Assembly (NCBI RefSeq): GCF_005121165.3
Contig: NZ_CP034413.3
Location: forward strand, 1,736,001-1,800,000
Direction: 5' to 3'
From: Dysosmobacter welbionis
Lineage (GTDB): Bacteria; Bacillota; Clostridia; Oscillospirales; Oscillospiraceae
DNA length: 64,000 bases
The notes under the pieces were generated by a model. The model was not told the DNA's origin, ran no database searches, and was given only the letters and a program-made list of their open reading frames with translations. The translations under genes were made by a program, and so were the position numbers. Positions 1-7,813 of this stretch are shown piece after piece. Numbering within the stretch: the stretch's first letter is position 1; each line of letters opens with the position of its first letter.

Positions 1-38
1 CACAAAGCCGGCCCGCTTGTCAGCGGGCCGGCTTTGTG
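1..38. terminator. Strong hairpin terminator, probably bidirectional
   Basis: A perfect 16-bp inverted repeat (1-16 with 23-38) around a 6-base loop is followed by a T-rich stretch on the + strand. It probably ends a gene lying left of the window. Confidence 0.75.
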
Positions 39-121
39 GTATTCTTTATTTTGTTTGAAGGAATCTGCGGTCCATCCCGGGGCGGTCCGCTCCCCGATGC
101 CCGGATTTGGCGGAGGTGTTT

Positions 122-976
122 ATGGTCGAATTGCTGCTGATTTTAGCGGCAGCCGCTGCTGCGGCAGCTGCCCTGGCCGGGCTTGGATACCTGCTGGTCT
201 GGTTCCTGCTCCACGGCCGGCGGGATGGTCCTGGCTGGGAAAAGCTGGAGGGCTTTCGGTACGCCCACCGGGGCCTCCACGGCCCCGGCGTGCCGGAGAA
301 CTCCCTGGCGGCCTTCCGCCGGGCGGCGGAGGCCGGATACGGCGCCGAACTGGATGTCCATCTGACCCGGGATGGACGCCTGGTGGTGATCCACGACGGG
401 GATTTGGAGCGGATGTGCGGCGTTCCCGGCCGGGTGGCGGAAAAAACCGCGGAGGAGCTTGCCGCTCTCCGGCTGGCAGGCTCAGAGGAACACATCCCTC
501 TTCTGGAGGAGGTGCTCCCCCTGTTTGCCGGACGGGCGCCGCTGGTGGTGGAGCTGAAGACCGACCGGCACGGCGCCGCGGCGCTGGCCCGGGATACGGT
601 GGATTGCCTGGACCGCTTCTCCATAGACTACTGTGTGGAGAGCTTTGACCCCCGGCCGCTGCGGTGGCTGCGCCGCCACCGGCCGTCGGTGCTGCGGGGC
701 CAGCTGTCCCAGAATTTCCACCGCCATCCATCCGGCCAGGGTCCCTGGAACCGCTTGGCGCTGACGAATCTCTTCTACAATGCATTCACCCGGCCGGATT
801 TTGTGGCCTACCGGTTCGGAGACCGGGAAAAGCCGGCAGTGCGGCTGTGCCGCAAATTTGGGATGCGGATGGCCTACTGGACCCTCCGCTCCCGGGCCGA
901 TGTGGCCCTTGCCGAGCAAGAGGGCGCCCTGCCGATTTTTGAAGAACCGGACCGACCGAAGGAGGTAACCCATTGA
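122..976 (+). CDS. Glycerophosphodiester phosphodiesterase family protein, membrane-anchored
   Basis: Predicted to hydrolyse glycerophosphodiesters to glycerol-3-phosphate and an alcohol. An N-terminal hydrophobic helix (about residues 2-25, alanine rich) anchors the protein. The GDPD TIM-barrel signature follows: AHRGLHG, PENSLAAF, ELDVHLTRDG and VIHDG carry the expected catalytic His, Glu, Asp and His. At about 284 residues the length is normal. I chose ATG at 122 because GGAGG (112-116) precedes it; an in-frame TTG at 107 has no such site. The stop overlaps the TTG start of the next gene, so the two are probably translationally coupled. The substrate is unknown. Confidence 0.88.
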   Translation: MVELLLILAAAAAAAAALAGLGYLLVWFLLHGRRDGPGWEKLEGFRYAHRGLHGPGVPENSLAAFRRAAEAGYGAELDVHLTRDGRLVVIHDGDLERMCGVPGRVAEKTAEELAALRLAGSEEHIPLLEEVLPLFAGRAPLVVELKTDRHGAAALARDTVDCLDRFSIDYCVESFDPRPLRWLRRHRPSVLRGQLSQNFHRHPSGQGPWNRLALTNLFYNAFTRPDFVAYRFGDREKPAVRLCRKFGMRMAYWTLRSRADVALAEQEGALPIFEEPDRPKEVTH

Positions 977-1893
977 AGTCGACAAAGAAAGAAAAGAAGC
1001 AGTATAAAAAGGCATTTCAGGAGGCCATGGCGCGGGAGCTGCGGGAACACAAAAGCTCCTTCATCGTCTTTTCCATCCTGCGGATTCTGGTGCTGGTGGT
1101 GCTGGTGCGGCAGATCATGCTGGCCAACTACGAGGGCGCCTTCTTCTGCATTCTCACGCTTCTGCTGCTCTACGTGCCCAGCTGGATCCAGGTGAAGCTG
1201 CGGATCGAGCTGCCGCCGCCCCTGGAGATCACCATTTTCTGCTTCATCTTTGCGGCAGAAATTCTGGGTGAGGTCAACGCCTTTTATGTCGTGATCCCCG
1301 GATGGGACACCATGCTCCACACCATCAACGGCTTCCTGGCCGCGGCGGTAGGCTTCTCCATGGTGATGCTGCTGAACGACGATGACCGGATCACCTTCCA
1401 TCTGTCCCCGGCGTTCCTGGCCCTGGTGGCCTTCTGCTTCTCCATGACTATCGGGGTCCTGTGGGAGTTCTTTGAATTCGGCATGGACTTCTTCCTGGGC
1501 ACGGACATGCAGAAGGACACGGTCATCCACGCCATCCACTCCGTCTCCCTGGATCCCACGCTCTCCAACAAGGTGGTGACGATTCCGGATATCCAGGACG
1601 TGGTCATCAACGGAGAGAGCCTGGGACTGGGCGGCTACCTGGATATTGGCATCATCGACACCATGAAGGACCTATTTGTGAATTTCATCGGTGCCGTTGT
1701 GTTCTCCCTCTCCGGCTTCTTCTTCGCCCGCAGCAAGGGCCGCCGGAAGAGCGCCGCCCAGGGCTTTGTCCCCAGCAAAAAGACCGCGGAGCAGGACTAT
1801 CTCCAGCAGGCGCTGGAAGAGGCGGATCAAAAGGACGCGGACGCCCCCACTCCGGATGGCCCCCCGGCGCCGGGAGAACCGGAGGGTGCCTGA
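973..1893 (+). CDS. Multi-pass membrane protein of unknown function (DUF2238/YjdF-like)
   Basis: This 306-residue protein has a lysine-rich N-terminus, about six hydrophobic segments, and a charged proline-rich tail in the last 60 residues. The segment with MLHTINGF and the later GVLWEFFEFGMD resemble the His- and Trp-Glu-containing membrane signature of DUF2238/YjdF proteins; that match is from memory and moderate. The start is TTG, overlapping the upstream stop (TTGA), with GGAGG at 961-965. It is co-transcribed with the phosphodiesterase gene and ends at a double hairpin. I cannot name a function. Confidence 0.7.
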   Translation: MKSTKKEKKQYKKAFQEAMARELREHKSSFIVFSILRILVLVVLVRQIMLANYEGAFFCILTLLLLYVPSWIQVKLRIELPPPLEITIFCFIFAAEILGEVNAFYVVIPGWDTMLHTINGFLAAAVGFSMVMLLNDDDRITFHLSPAFLALVAFCFSMTIGVLWEFFEFGMDFFLGTDMQKDTVIHAIHSVSLDPTLSNKVVTIPDIQDVVINGESLGLGGYLDIGIIDTMKDLFVNFIGAVVFSLSGFFFARSKGRRKSAAQGFVPSKKTAEQDYLQQALEEADQKDADAPTPDGPPAPGEPEGA

Positions 1894-1910
1894 GCGCCCC
1901 ACACAGACAG

Positions 1911-1976
1911 AAAACCACCGGCCGAAGCCGGTGGTTTTTCGCAGCAGCGGCCGGCAGATGCCGGCCGCTGCTTTTT
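1911..1976. terminator. Two adjacent hairpins between convergent genes
   Basis: Stem 1 pairs 1911-1922 with 1927-1938 and is followed by T residues. Stem 2 pairs 1943-1955 with 1960-1972 and runs into TTTTT on the + strand. Read on the - strand, stem 1 is followed by TTTTCTG and would end the anti-sigma gene. Confidence 0.8.
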
Positions 1977-1989
1977 GATGTGACAGGGT

Positions 1990-3444
1990 TCAGTCGTCCA
2001 GCTCCTGCTCTGCCTTGACAATTGCGCCGGAGGAGGCGTCGATCTCATAGCTGTACTCCGTCCGGCCCACATGGAACTCCACCTCATACAAGGTCCGGCC
2101 GTCATCCCGGTCCAACTCCACCTGGATGCGGGAGGCGTCGCTCTCACTGACGCCGGCGTGGGTCAAGGCAGCGGATTTTGCAGCCGCCTCGCCAATGTGG
2201 GGGCCGGAGCTGCCGGATGCTGGGACACTGTGGCTCTCCCGCTCGCTTTTCAGCACGGCACCGGTATAGAGGTCGATCTCATACTGATACTCCGTGGTGC
2301 CCGCCAGGAACTCCACCTCGTAGCACTCCGCCCGCCCGTCGTCGTGCTCCACCCAGCAGCGGAGATAGATGGTGTCCGCTTCGCTGACGCCTGCGTGGGT
2401 CAGGGCGGCGGCAGTGGCGGCCGCCTCGCCGATGTAGGAGCCGGAGCTGCCGGTTGTTCCGCCGGAGATGCCGCCCTCCCGGGAGAAATTCACCACCTCA
2501 CCGGTGCGGGCATTGATGTCGTAATCATACTCTGTGCCGCCGGCATAGAACTCCACCTCGTAGACCATCAGGCCGTCCTCGCTGTCGAACTCGATCTCCA
2601 GCTGGGCCACGCTGCTCTCGGCGATGCCCGCATGAGCCAGGGCGGCATTTTGGGCCTCCTCTGCCGTGATATAGGCCTTTGTGCTGGCGGTGCCCGTCTG
2701 GGTGACGGCCTGGGTGGTCAGATGCCGGGACTCGGCGATCAAGGCGATCTCATTCACCGACAGGGGTGCCAGGGACGCAAAGGTCAGTGTGCTGTCCTGA
2801 GCGATCACCTCCTGGATCAGGGATGCCTTGCCTACGGAGATGCCGTACTGCTGGGCCAGAGCATTCAGATCCGCGCTCTCCGTCACTGTCTGGCTGAGGA
2901 CAGCCCCCTCCAGGGAACCGCCCTGGAAGACGCTGTTGATGGTATCCGTCAGGTGCTGCTGGAGCTGGGCGGATTTTGCGGCGTCCTGGTTCTCCACGGA
3001 CACCAGGATGGCGTTCTGGATATCGCTGAGATAACCGTTTTGGAGCATGGAGCCGATGAGGGCGTTCACTGCCACGTCCAGGTCCGTGCCGGTCAGATCC
3101 ATGTCGCCCAGGATAACCTCTGCGTCCTGGTTGAAGGGGGTGACGGAGAGCACCCGCTCCTTGGAGCTGACGGTCATGGACAGGCTGGGGTTCACATCCA
3201 GCATCACCACGGAGTCCACGGCGTTGGCTCCCCGCCAGCTGCTGATGCCGAAAGCACCACAGCACATGACCACCAGGGCGGCAGCCACTGCCAGGGGCGC
3301 CCAGCGGCGCTTCTTTTTCGGAGCCTCAAAAGGGAGGACAGTTCCCGCTTGCGGGCCGCAGGCGGCCAGGATGCGGTCCAGCGGATCAGGAGCGGCGTGC
3401 TCCACGGCGGTCCGCAGGCGCTGTTCCAGTTCACGTTCGTCCAA
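1990..3444 (-). CDS. RsgI-like anti-sigma factor with three PepSY repeats
   Basis: Probable membrane anti-sigma factor for the sigma gene just upstream. Residues 1-45 form a short cytoplasmic part ending in KKKRR, a single membrane helix spans about 49-70, and the rest is extracellular. Residues 77-170 resemble the RsgI extracytoplasmic domain (MLDVNPSLSM). Three PepSY-type repeats follow at about 258-318, 337-398 and 416-478, each with a YEVEF strand and a YxYxI[ND]xxxGxx strand. The start is TTG at 3444 with AAGGAGG in front. The sigma stop and this start are adjacent, so they are coupled. PepSY modules are known as peptidase inhibitors or ligand sensors; their role as the signal receiver here is inference. 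Confidence 0.8.
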   Translation of the reverse strand: MDERELEQRLRTAVEHAAPDPLDRILAACGPQAGTVLPFEAPKKKRRWAPLAVAAALVVMCCGAFGISSWRGANAVDSVVMLDVNPSLSMTVSSKERVLSVTPFNQDAEVILGDMDLTGTDLDVAVNALIGSMLQNGYLSDIQNAILVSVENQDAAKSAQLQQHLTDTINSVFQGGSLEGAVLSQTVTESADLNALAQQYGISVGKASLIQEVIAQDSTLTFASLAPLSVNEIALIAESRHLTTQAVTQTGTASTKAYITAEEAQNAALAHAGIAESSVAQLEIEFDSEDGLMVYEVEFYAGGTEYDYDINARTGEVVNFSREGGISGGTTGSSGSYIGEAAATAAALTHAGVSEADTIYLRCWVEHDDGRAECYEVEFLAGTTEYQYEIDLYTGAVLKSERESHSVPASGSSGPHIGEAAAKSAALTHAGVSESDASRIQVELDRDDGRTLYEVEFHVGRTEYSYEIDASSGAIVKAEQELDD

Positions 3445-3445
3445 G

Positions 3446-4012
3446 TCAGTCTGCCTCCTTCCATGCGAGTTGGAGCTTTTTCAAAGCCCGGCTGTATTTG
3501 GAGAGAACCGTGGGGAGCGGCAGGCCCAGCAGAGCGGCGATCTCCCGGTGCCGCAGGCCTGTCAGCGCGTGGAGGGTGACGATCTGCCGCTCTTCGTCAC
3601 TCAGGGCGGAGAGCACGGCCTCCAGCATCATCCGGTCCTCATGGGTCACGGCGGGATTGTCCGCCAGACGGTCCTGCCAGTCCTCCTGAACCAGGGGTTC
3701 CGTCCGCCCGTGCTCCCGCAGGCGGCTGATGGCCAGATTCCGGGTGATGGTCAGCACCCAGGCCATAGGCTTGCCCTGCCTGCGGTATCCGCCGGCAGCG
3801 TTCCACACCTGCAAACAGGCGTCGTGGAGAATATCCTCTGCGTCGTGGGCGTTTTTGACGATTGACAGGGCAAAGCCGTAGACGGCAGGACGGGTGCGGC
3901 TGTACAAATCCGCCAGAGCGTCCTTGTCTCCCCCGGCGATGCGGGCGATACAGTCCTCCAGGGCGGCATCCGCGTCTGGGTCCGGCTCTGCCACGGTCAT
4001 GCAGAATATCAT
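3446..4012 (-). CDS. ECF-type RNA polymerase sigma-70 factor
   Basis: This 188-residue protein has sigma region 2 (YGFALSIVKNAHDAEDILHD and a WVLTITRNLAISRLR helix) and region 4 (LSDEERQIVTLHALTGLRHR then EIAALLGLPLPTVLSKY). ATG at 4012 is preceded by AGGAGG at the right distance. The gene is transcribed leftwards and coupled to the PepSY-bearing anti-sigma gene, a classical cell-envelope signalling pair. The cue and regulon are not visible; I saw no convincing autoregulated promoter. Confidence 0.92.
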   Translation of the reverse strand: MIFCMTVAEPDPDADAALEDCIARIAGGDKDALADLYSRTRPAVYGFALSIVKNAHDAEDILHDACLQVWNAAGGYRRQGKPMAWVLTITRNLAISRLREHGRTEPLVQEDWQDRLADNPAVTHEDRMMLEAVLSALSDEERQIVTLHALTGLRHREIAALLGLPLPTVLSKYSRALKKLQLAWKEAD

Positions 4013-4166
4013 GGGGCTTCCTCCTGTTCACACAGACAACGCGCCGGCGGCGCGTTTGATTGCACTGCGGCCGAAGCATCACCGGCCGCGCCCCCATGAT
4101 AGCACATCCTGCAGAGGTTTCCAACCCCGGGCCGAAATTTTCCGGAAGGGCAGCTGCTCCGCCGGA

Positions 4167-4751
4167 TCAGGGCAGCATCCGGTCCGCCGCCGTGATGGGG
4201 CGGATGGGGCGGCAGGGGACGCCCGCAGCCAGGACTCCGGCAGGGATGTCCTTCGTCACCACGCTGCCGGAGGCGATGACCGCCCCGTCTCCGATGGAGA
4301 CGCCGGGCATCACGCGGACGCCGCCGCCGATCCAGACGCCGCTGCCCACACGGATGGGATAGGCGTACTCCAGCCCCTGGGCCCGCTTTGCCGCGTCCAA
4401 GGGGTGGCCGGAGGTGTAGAATCCACACTGGGGGCCGACCAGCACGTTGTCTCCAAAGGTCACGCCGCCGGCGTCCAGAATGACGCCGCCGTGGTTCATG
4501 TAGAAGTTCCGGCCCACACTGATATTCCAGCCGTAGTCGCACCAGAAGGGCGGCTCAATCCGCAGTCCTTCCCCAGCGGCGCCCAGCAGCCGGCGCAGCA
4601 GCATCTGGGCGGATTCGATGCCCTCCGCCTGATAGGCCCGCTGATTGAACTGCTGGCACTGAGCCTTGCAGGCAGCCAGCTCCGCCAGCAGGGTCTCATC
4701 ACGGGCGGGTGCGTACAGCATTCCCCGCAGCATCTTCTCCTTTTCCGTCAT
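4167..4751 (-). CDS. Maltose/galactoside-type sugar O-acetyltransferase
   Basis: A left-handed beta-helix acetyltransferase of 194 residues. The N-terminal MLRGMLYAP stretch is typical of the Maa/NodL/LacA group, and the hexapeptide repeats follow (GNNVLVGP-like, VWIGGGVRVMPGVSIGDGA, GSVVTKDIPAG). The likely reaction is acetyl transfer from acetyl-CoA to a sugar hydroxyl; the acceptor is unknown. ATG at 4751 follows AGGAGG. It reads leftwards as an apparently single gene. Confidence 0.88.
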   Translation of the reverse strand: MTEKEKMLRGMLYAPARDETLLAELAACKAQCQQFNQRAYQAEGIESAQMLLRRLLGAAGEGLRIEPPFWCDYGWNISVGRNFYMNHGGVILDAGGVTFGDNVLVGPQCGFYTSGHPLDAAKRAQGLEYAYPIRVGSGVWIGGGVRVMPGVSIGDGAVIASGSVVTKDIPAGVLAAGVPCRPIRPITAADRMLP

Positions 4752-4844
4752 AGGGTGATTCCTCCTGTACAGGCGGCCCCAGGGCCGCAGTTCACTCTGC
4801 CATTATACAGAAGGCGCCCTCCGGGTGCAAGAGCCGCCGTCGGT

Positions 4845-5144
4845 TCAGCCCCGGGGATACTGGCTGCTGACGCTCTCCAGCTCTGTGACGGAGCCGAAGC
4901 CGCTGATTTCGATGTCGTACCACGTGTCCCCGTTGATGATTTCGTAGCTGTACTCATTCCAAAGGCCCTCACTACTGACCTCCTGTGAGACGATCTCCCC
5001 GCCGCCGACGGTATCCAGCGCGATCTGTTGAGCCTCCGCACTGTCCACCCGCAGCGCCAGCACAGCGGCCACGGCCGCGACGGCCAGTACCGCAGCTGCA
5101 CCCACGATCATGGCGACGATCTTCTTCACAGACATGTTTTTCAT
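4845..5144 (-). CDS. Small exported PepSY-like protein
   Basis: A 99-residue protein with a basic N-terminus, one alanine/valine-rich membrane helix (about 8-33) and a short extracellular domain. AEAQQIALDTVGGG followed by YEI and WYDIEISGFG looks like one PepSY repeat. It may therefore be functionally related to the three-repeat anti-sigma protein 1.4 kb away. AGGAGG precedes ATG at 5144. It could bind or inhibit a peptidase, but nothing in the sequence shows that directly. Confidence 0.65.
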   Translation of the reverse strand: MKNMSVKKIVAMIVGAAAVLAVAAVAAVLALRVDSAEAQQIALDTVGGGEIVSQEVSSEGLWNEYSYEIINGDTWYDIEISGFGSVTELESVSSQYPRG

Positions 5145-5306
5145 AAAAAGCTCCTCCTGCTTGTTGTTTCGGATTCATGGTTCCTGTTTGTGTCTTCTGC
5201 CCTGATAACGCGCAGACAACGGCTTTTATTGCATGGCGGGCGAAATTTTTTCTTGACAGGATCGCCTAAAGCCGCCACTGTGAGAGGCAGAAAGGAGGTG
5301 AATTTG

Positions 5307-5932
5307 ATGAAATATAAAAAATTTGGAAATATCAGCCCTATCGAACCAGTCGGCGGGAGCAAGACTATCAACAGGTTCAGGAATTTCTGAAAAGCGGCGA
5401 TCCCGAACTTTGGAAGGCGCTTTATGAGAGTGCCTATGAAATTGTATACCAGTGCGCGTACGGGATGGATTTTTGCCGCGTGCTGGGACCTGATGATTAC
5501 TGTGAGATTGCCGATGAGGCGTTTGCCCTCTGTTATGAACAGCTGGACCGATATCAGGGGCTCAGCCAGTTCTCCGGCTGGGTAGGCGGGTACAGCAAAA
5601 ACATTACCCGCACCCGCTGTCGGCAGGTGTTGACCGGCCTACGGTATCGCCGGCAGCTCTATGAAGTCTCCACCGGACGGATGCGGGATTGGGATCCCCT
5701 GTGGATCCTGATTCGTCTAGAGCGGTACTATTGTCTCTGGAAAGCCATCTCCGACATCTCTGAAACAAGCCAGCGGATTCTGGAGGCTCGGATTTTGGAA
5801 AAGCTGTCGCTGCGGGCCATTGCGCAGGAATTAAATCTGACACAGCGTGAGGTAAAAACGCGATATGAAGCCGCGTGCAATGTGGTCCGGACGCGCTTCC
5901 TGCGCTATTGCACGGAGAAAGTAGAGTTTTAA
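5307..5932 (+). CDS. Sigma-70-like factor, reading frame broken at 5355-5357
   Basis: Two reading frames together give one protein of about 208 residues. ATG at 5307 has AAGGAGG in front and encodes MKYKKFGNISPIEPVGG. The other frame then continues EQDYQQVQEFLKSGDPELW and runs to 5932. One added G in GGG (5355-5357) joins them. The joined protein has sigma region 2 (DEAFALCYEQLDRYQG, FSGWVGGYSKNITR) and region 4 (ILEKLSLRAIAQELNLTQRE). An internal ATG at 5465 would give only a truncated product. Base composition is more AT-rich than the neighbours, so the gene and the next one may be acquired. The break is probably a sequence error; a true pseudogene is possible. Confidence 0.7.
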
Positions 5933-5977
5933 AGTGCAGGAATCCCAACTATTCATGCCGAAAGGAGTGCACCAAAT

Positions 5978-6712
5978 ATGCACAACGATAAAAAAGCGTA
6001 TCAAGTTGATCGGACGCCGACAGAATTGCTCAGCGATCTGCTCGTCCAGTTAAAATTTTTAAGGCAGGAATGCCTCCATTACGATGCAGGAGACTGGTCT
6101 TACGGTGCGCAGATTGCGACCAAGCTCCGGCTTTTGCTCCACCAGACAAAATATTCTGATTCCCTGCTGGCCCAAATTACAAAGCGTTTTGCATTCAGCT
6201 GTCCGGATTTTCTCAGTCTGAGCACCGTGCGGGGCGAGCTGCCCAATAAAGGGAGGACCGATTTTGTCCGCTCCCCGCTCATTCAGTACCAGATGATTCA
6301 CCAGCCAGAAGTCCCTCCGGTTCTGACGGTGCAGCCCCTGTCTCTGGAACCCGGAAAGCGATATGCCAAACGGGCATTCAAGACCTGGTGGAATGGGATT
6401 GACATTCTCCTGATTGACCGGCAGCACTTTTTGAACCGTAAGGGCGTAGTGTGTCTGCTGGCAAACCAGGAGGGCGGCGCCCATGTCCAGCCCGGCATGG
6501 ACGAAAAGGCGGCTATGTTACGCCGGGGAGCGGCAAATTCCCTGCAGATTGCCGCCCCGCTGCCGGACGGGCTGACGCGGATATATACCGCCGAAATCGA
6601 CCAGGTACTGGCAGCCGTTGTGCGCACCATTGCGGCGGAGACACTGTATACATTTGAGCATGCAATCCTGCCCCGCTGCCAAATCGCCCTTTCTGCAGAT
6701 GAAAAAGACTGA
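5978..6712 (+). CDS. Hypothetical protein, downstream partner of the sigma-like gene
   Basis: I do not recognise this 244-residue soluble protein. It is predicted helical in the first third (LLSDLLVQLKFLRQECLHYD), has a central basic/aromatic part (KRAFKTWWNGIDILLIDRQH) and a helical C-terminus, with no signal peptide or membrane helix. AAAGGAG precedes ATG at 5978. It lies 45 bases after the sigma-like gene on the same strand and shares its lower GC content, so they are probably one acquired unit. A role in regulating or being regulated by that sigma factor is only a guess. Confidence 0.6.
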   Translation: MHNDKKAYQVDRTPTELLSDLLVQLKFLRQECLHYDAGDWSYGAQIATKLRLLLHQTKYSDSLLAQITKRFAFSCPDFLSLSTVRGELPNKGRTDFVRSPLIQYQMIHQPEVPPVLTVQPLSLEPGKRYAKRAFKTWWNGIDILLIDRQHFLNRKGVVCLLANQEGGAHVQPGMDEKAAMLRRGAANSLQIAAPLPDGLTRIYTAEIDQVLAAVVRTIAAETLYTFEHAILPRCQIALSADEKD

Positions 6713-6803
6713 AGCGGGTCCGGGAGCCGCGCCCCGGCGGCGTTGACTTTTCCGCTGCTTTCCGGTATGCTTTTGCTATCCTGATACAAAGGGGGCGCCG
6801 CGC

Positions 6804-7619
6804 ATGCCGGACCTCACTTCCCTGTTCACAGACACGCTGGCCAAGTTCTCCTTCCGGGCGGTCCTCTCCGCCGCTGCCACGCTGCTGATCTGCCTGGTGG
6901 CCGTCCACCTGCTGGGCAAGCTGCTGCGGCGGCTGCTGGCTAGGACGAAGCTGGACGAGCGCATCCAGAAATACCTGCTGGCCGGGGTGAAGCTGATCCT
7001 CTATATCGTCACGGTGCTGATCGTGGCGGAGAGCCTGAACATTCCCATGACCTCCCTGGTGGCGCTGCTGTCCGTGGGGTCCCTGGGCGTCACCCTAGCG
7101 GCGGAGGACATCCTGGGCAATGTGGCCGGCGGGCTGGTGATCCTCTCTGCCCACCCCTTCTCCATCGGGGACTATGTAGAGGTCGGCGGCGTGGCCGGCA
7201 CGGTCCATGAGATCAGTCTGAACCACACCAAGCTGGTGACCCCGGATGGGCATTTGGTGATGCTCCCCAACAAGGAGCTGGCCTCCTCCCAGATGACCAA
7301 CTACACCGTATTGGGGCGGCGGCGGGTGGTGCAGCGGGTGACCGCCTCCTACGACGCCCCCACGGAGACGGTGAAGGCCGCCTGCCGGCGCGCTCTGGAG
7401 CAGACGGAAAACCTGCTGGAGGACCCGGCTCCCACCGTCTACCTCACCGCATACAAGGAGAGCTCTATCGAGTACACCGTCTACTGCTGGGCTACGCCGG
7501 AGAACTGGTGGGGCGCGTATCTGGCTCTGGGGGAGCACCTGCGGGACGCCTTCCGGGAGTACGGCGTGGAGATGACCTACAACCACCTGAATGTCCACAT
7601 CATAGAAAACCAAAGCTGA
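6804..7619 (+). CDS. mscS: Small-conductance mechanosensitive channel MscS
   Basis: A 271-residue inner-membrane channel that would release osmolytes on hypo-osmotic shock. There are three N-terminal membrane helices. The third is the Gly/Ala-rich pore helix (LSVGSLGVTLAAEDILGN). The MscS beta domain follows (HPFSIGDYVEVGG, MLPNKELASSQMTNYT), then the alpha/beta C-terminal domain. Length is close to E. coli MscS (286). It appears monocistronic and ends at a strong hairpin. Confidence 0.94.
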   Translation: MPDLTSLFTDTLAKFSFRAVLSAAATLLICLVAVHLLGKLLRRLLARTKLDERIQKYLLAGVKLILYIVTVLIVAESLNIPMTSLVALLSVGSLGVTLAAEDILGNVAGGLVILSAHPFSIGDYVEVGGVAGTVHEISLNHTKLVTPDGHLVMLPNKELASSQMTNYTVLGRRRVVQRVTASYDAPTETVKAACRRALEQTENLLEDPAPTVYLTAYKESSIEYTVYCWATPENWWGAYLALGEHLRDAFREYGVEMTYNHLNVHIIENQS

Positions 7620-7654
7620 CCGCGGGAGGCGCTCCAGGCGCCTCTGTATACAGC

Positions 7655-7695
7655 GACGCCCGGTCCGGGAAATCCCGGACCGGGCGCCGTCTTTT
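7655..7695 (+). terminator. Rho-independent terminator after mscS
   Basis: A 12-bp perfect GC stem (7658-7669 with 7674-7685, AAAT loop) is followed closely by TTTT. Confidence 0.85.
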
Positions 7696-7813
7696 GGGGT
7701 AAATGCCGCGGAATGCCCTGCATGGGACACGGATGTGGTGGGTCTCCCCGCTCATGCGGTTGACTTCCGCCCGCAGCGCCATCTTATCCCGCTGCGAACG
7801 AGATGGCCGGCGC

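Noticed and set aside
5307-5390. Programmed -1 frameshift in the sigma-like gene
   Set aside because: The A-rich stretch at 5316-5324 is not a proper slippery heptamer, and the same type of break occurs in ten other genes, pointing to sequence error.
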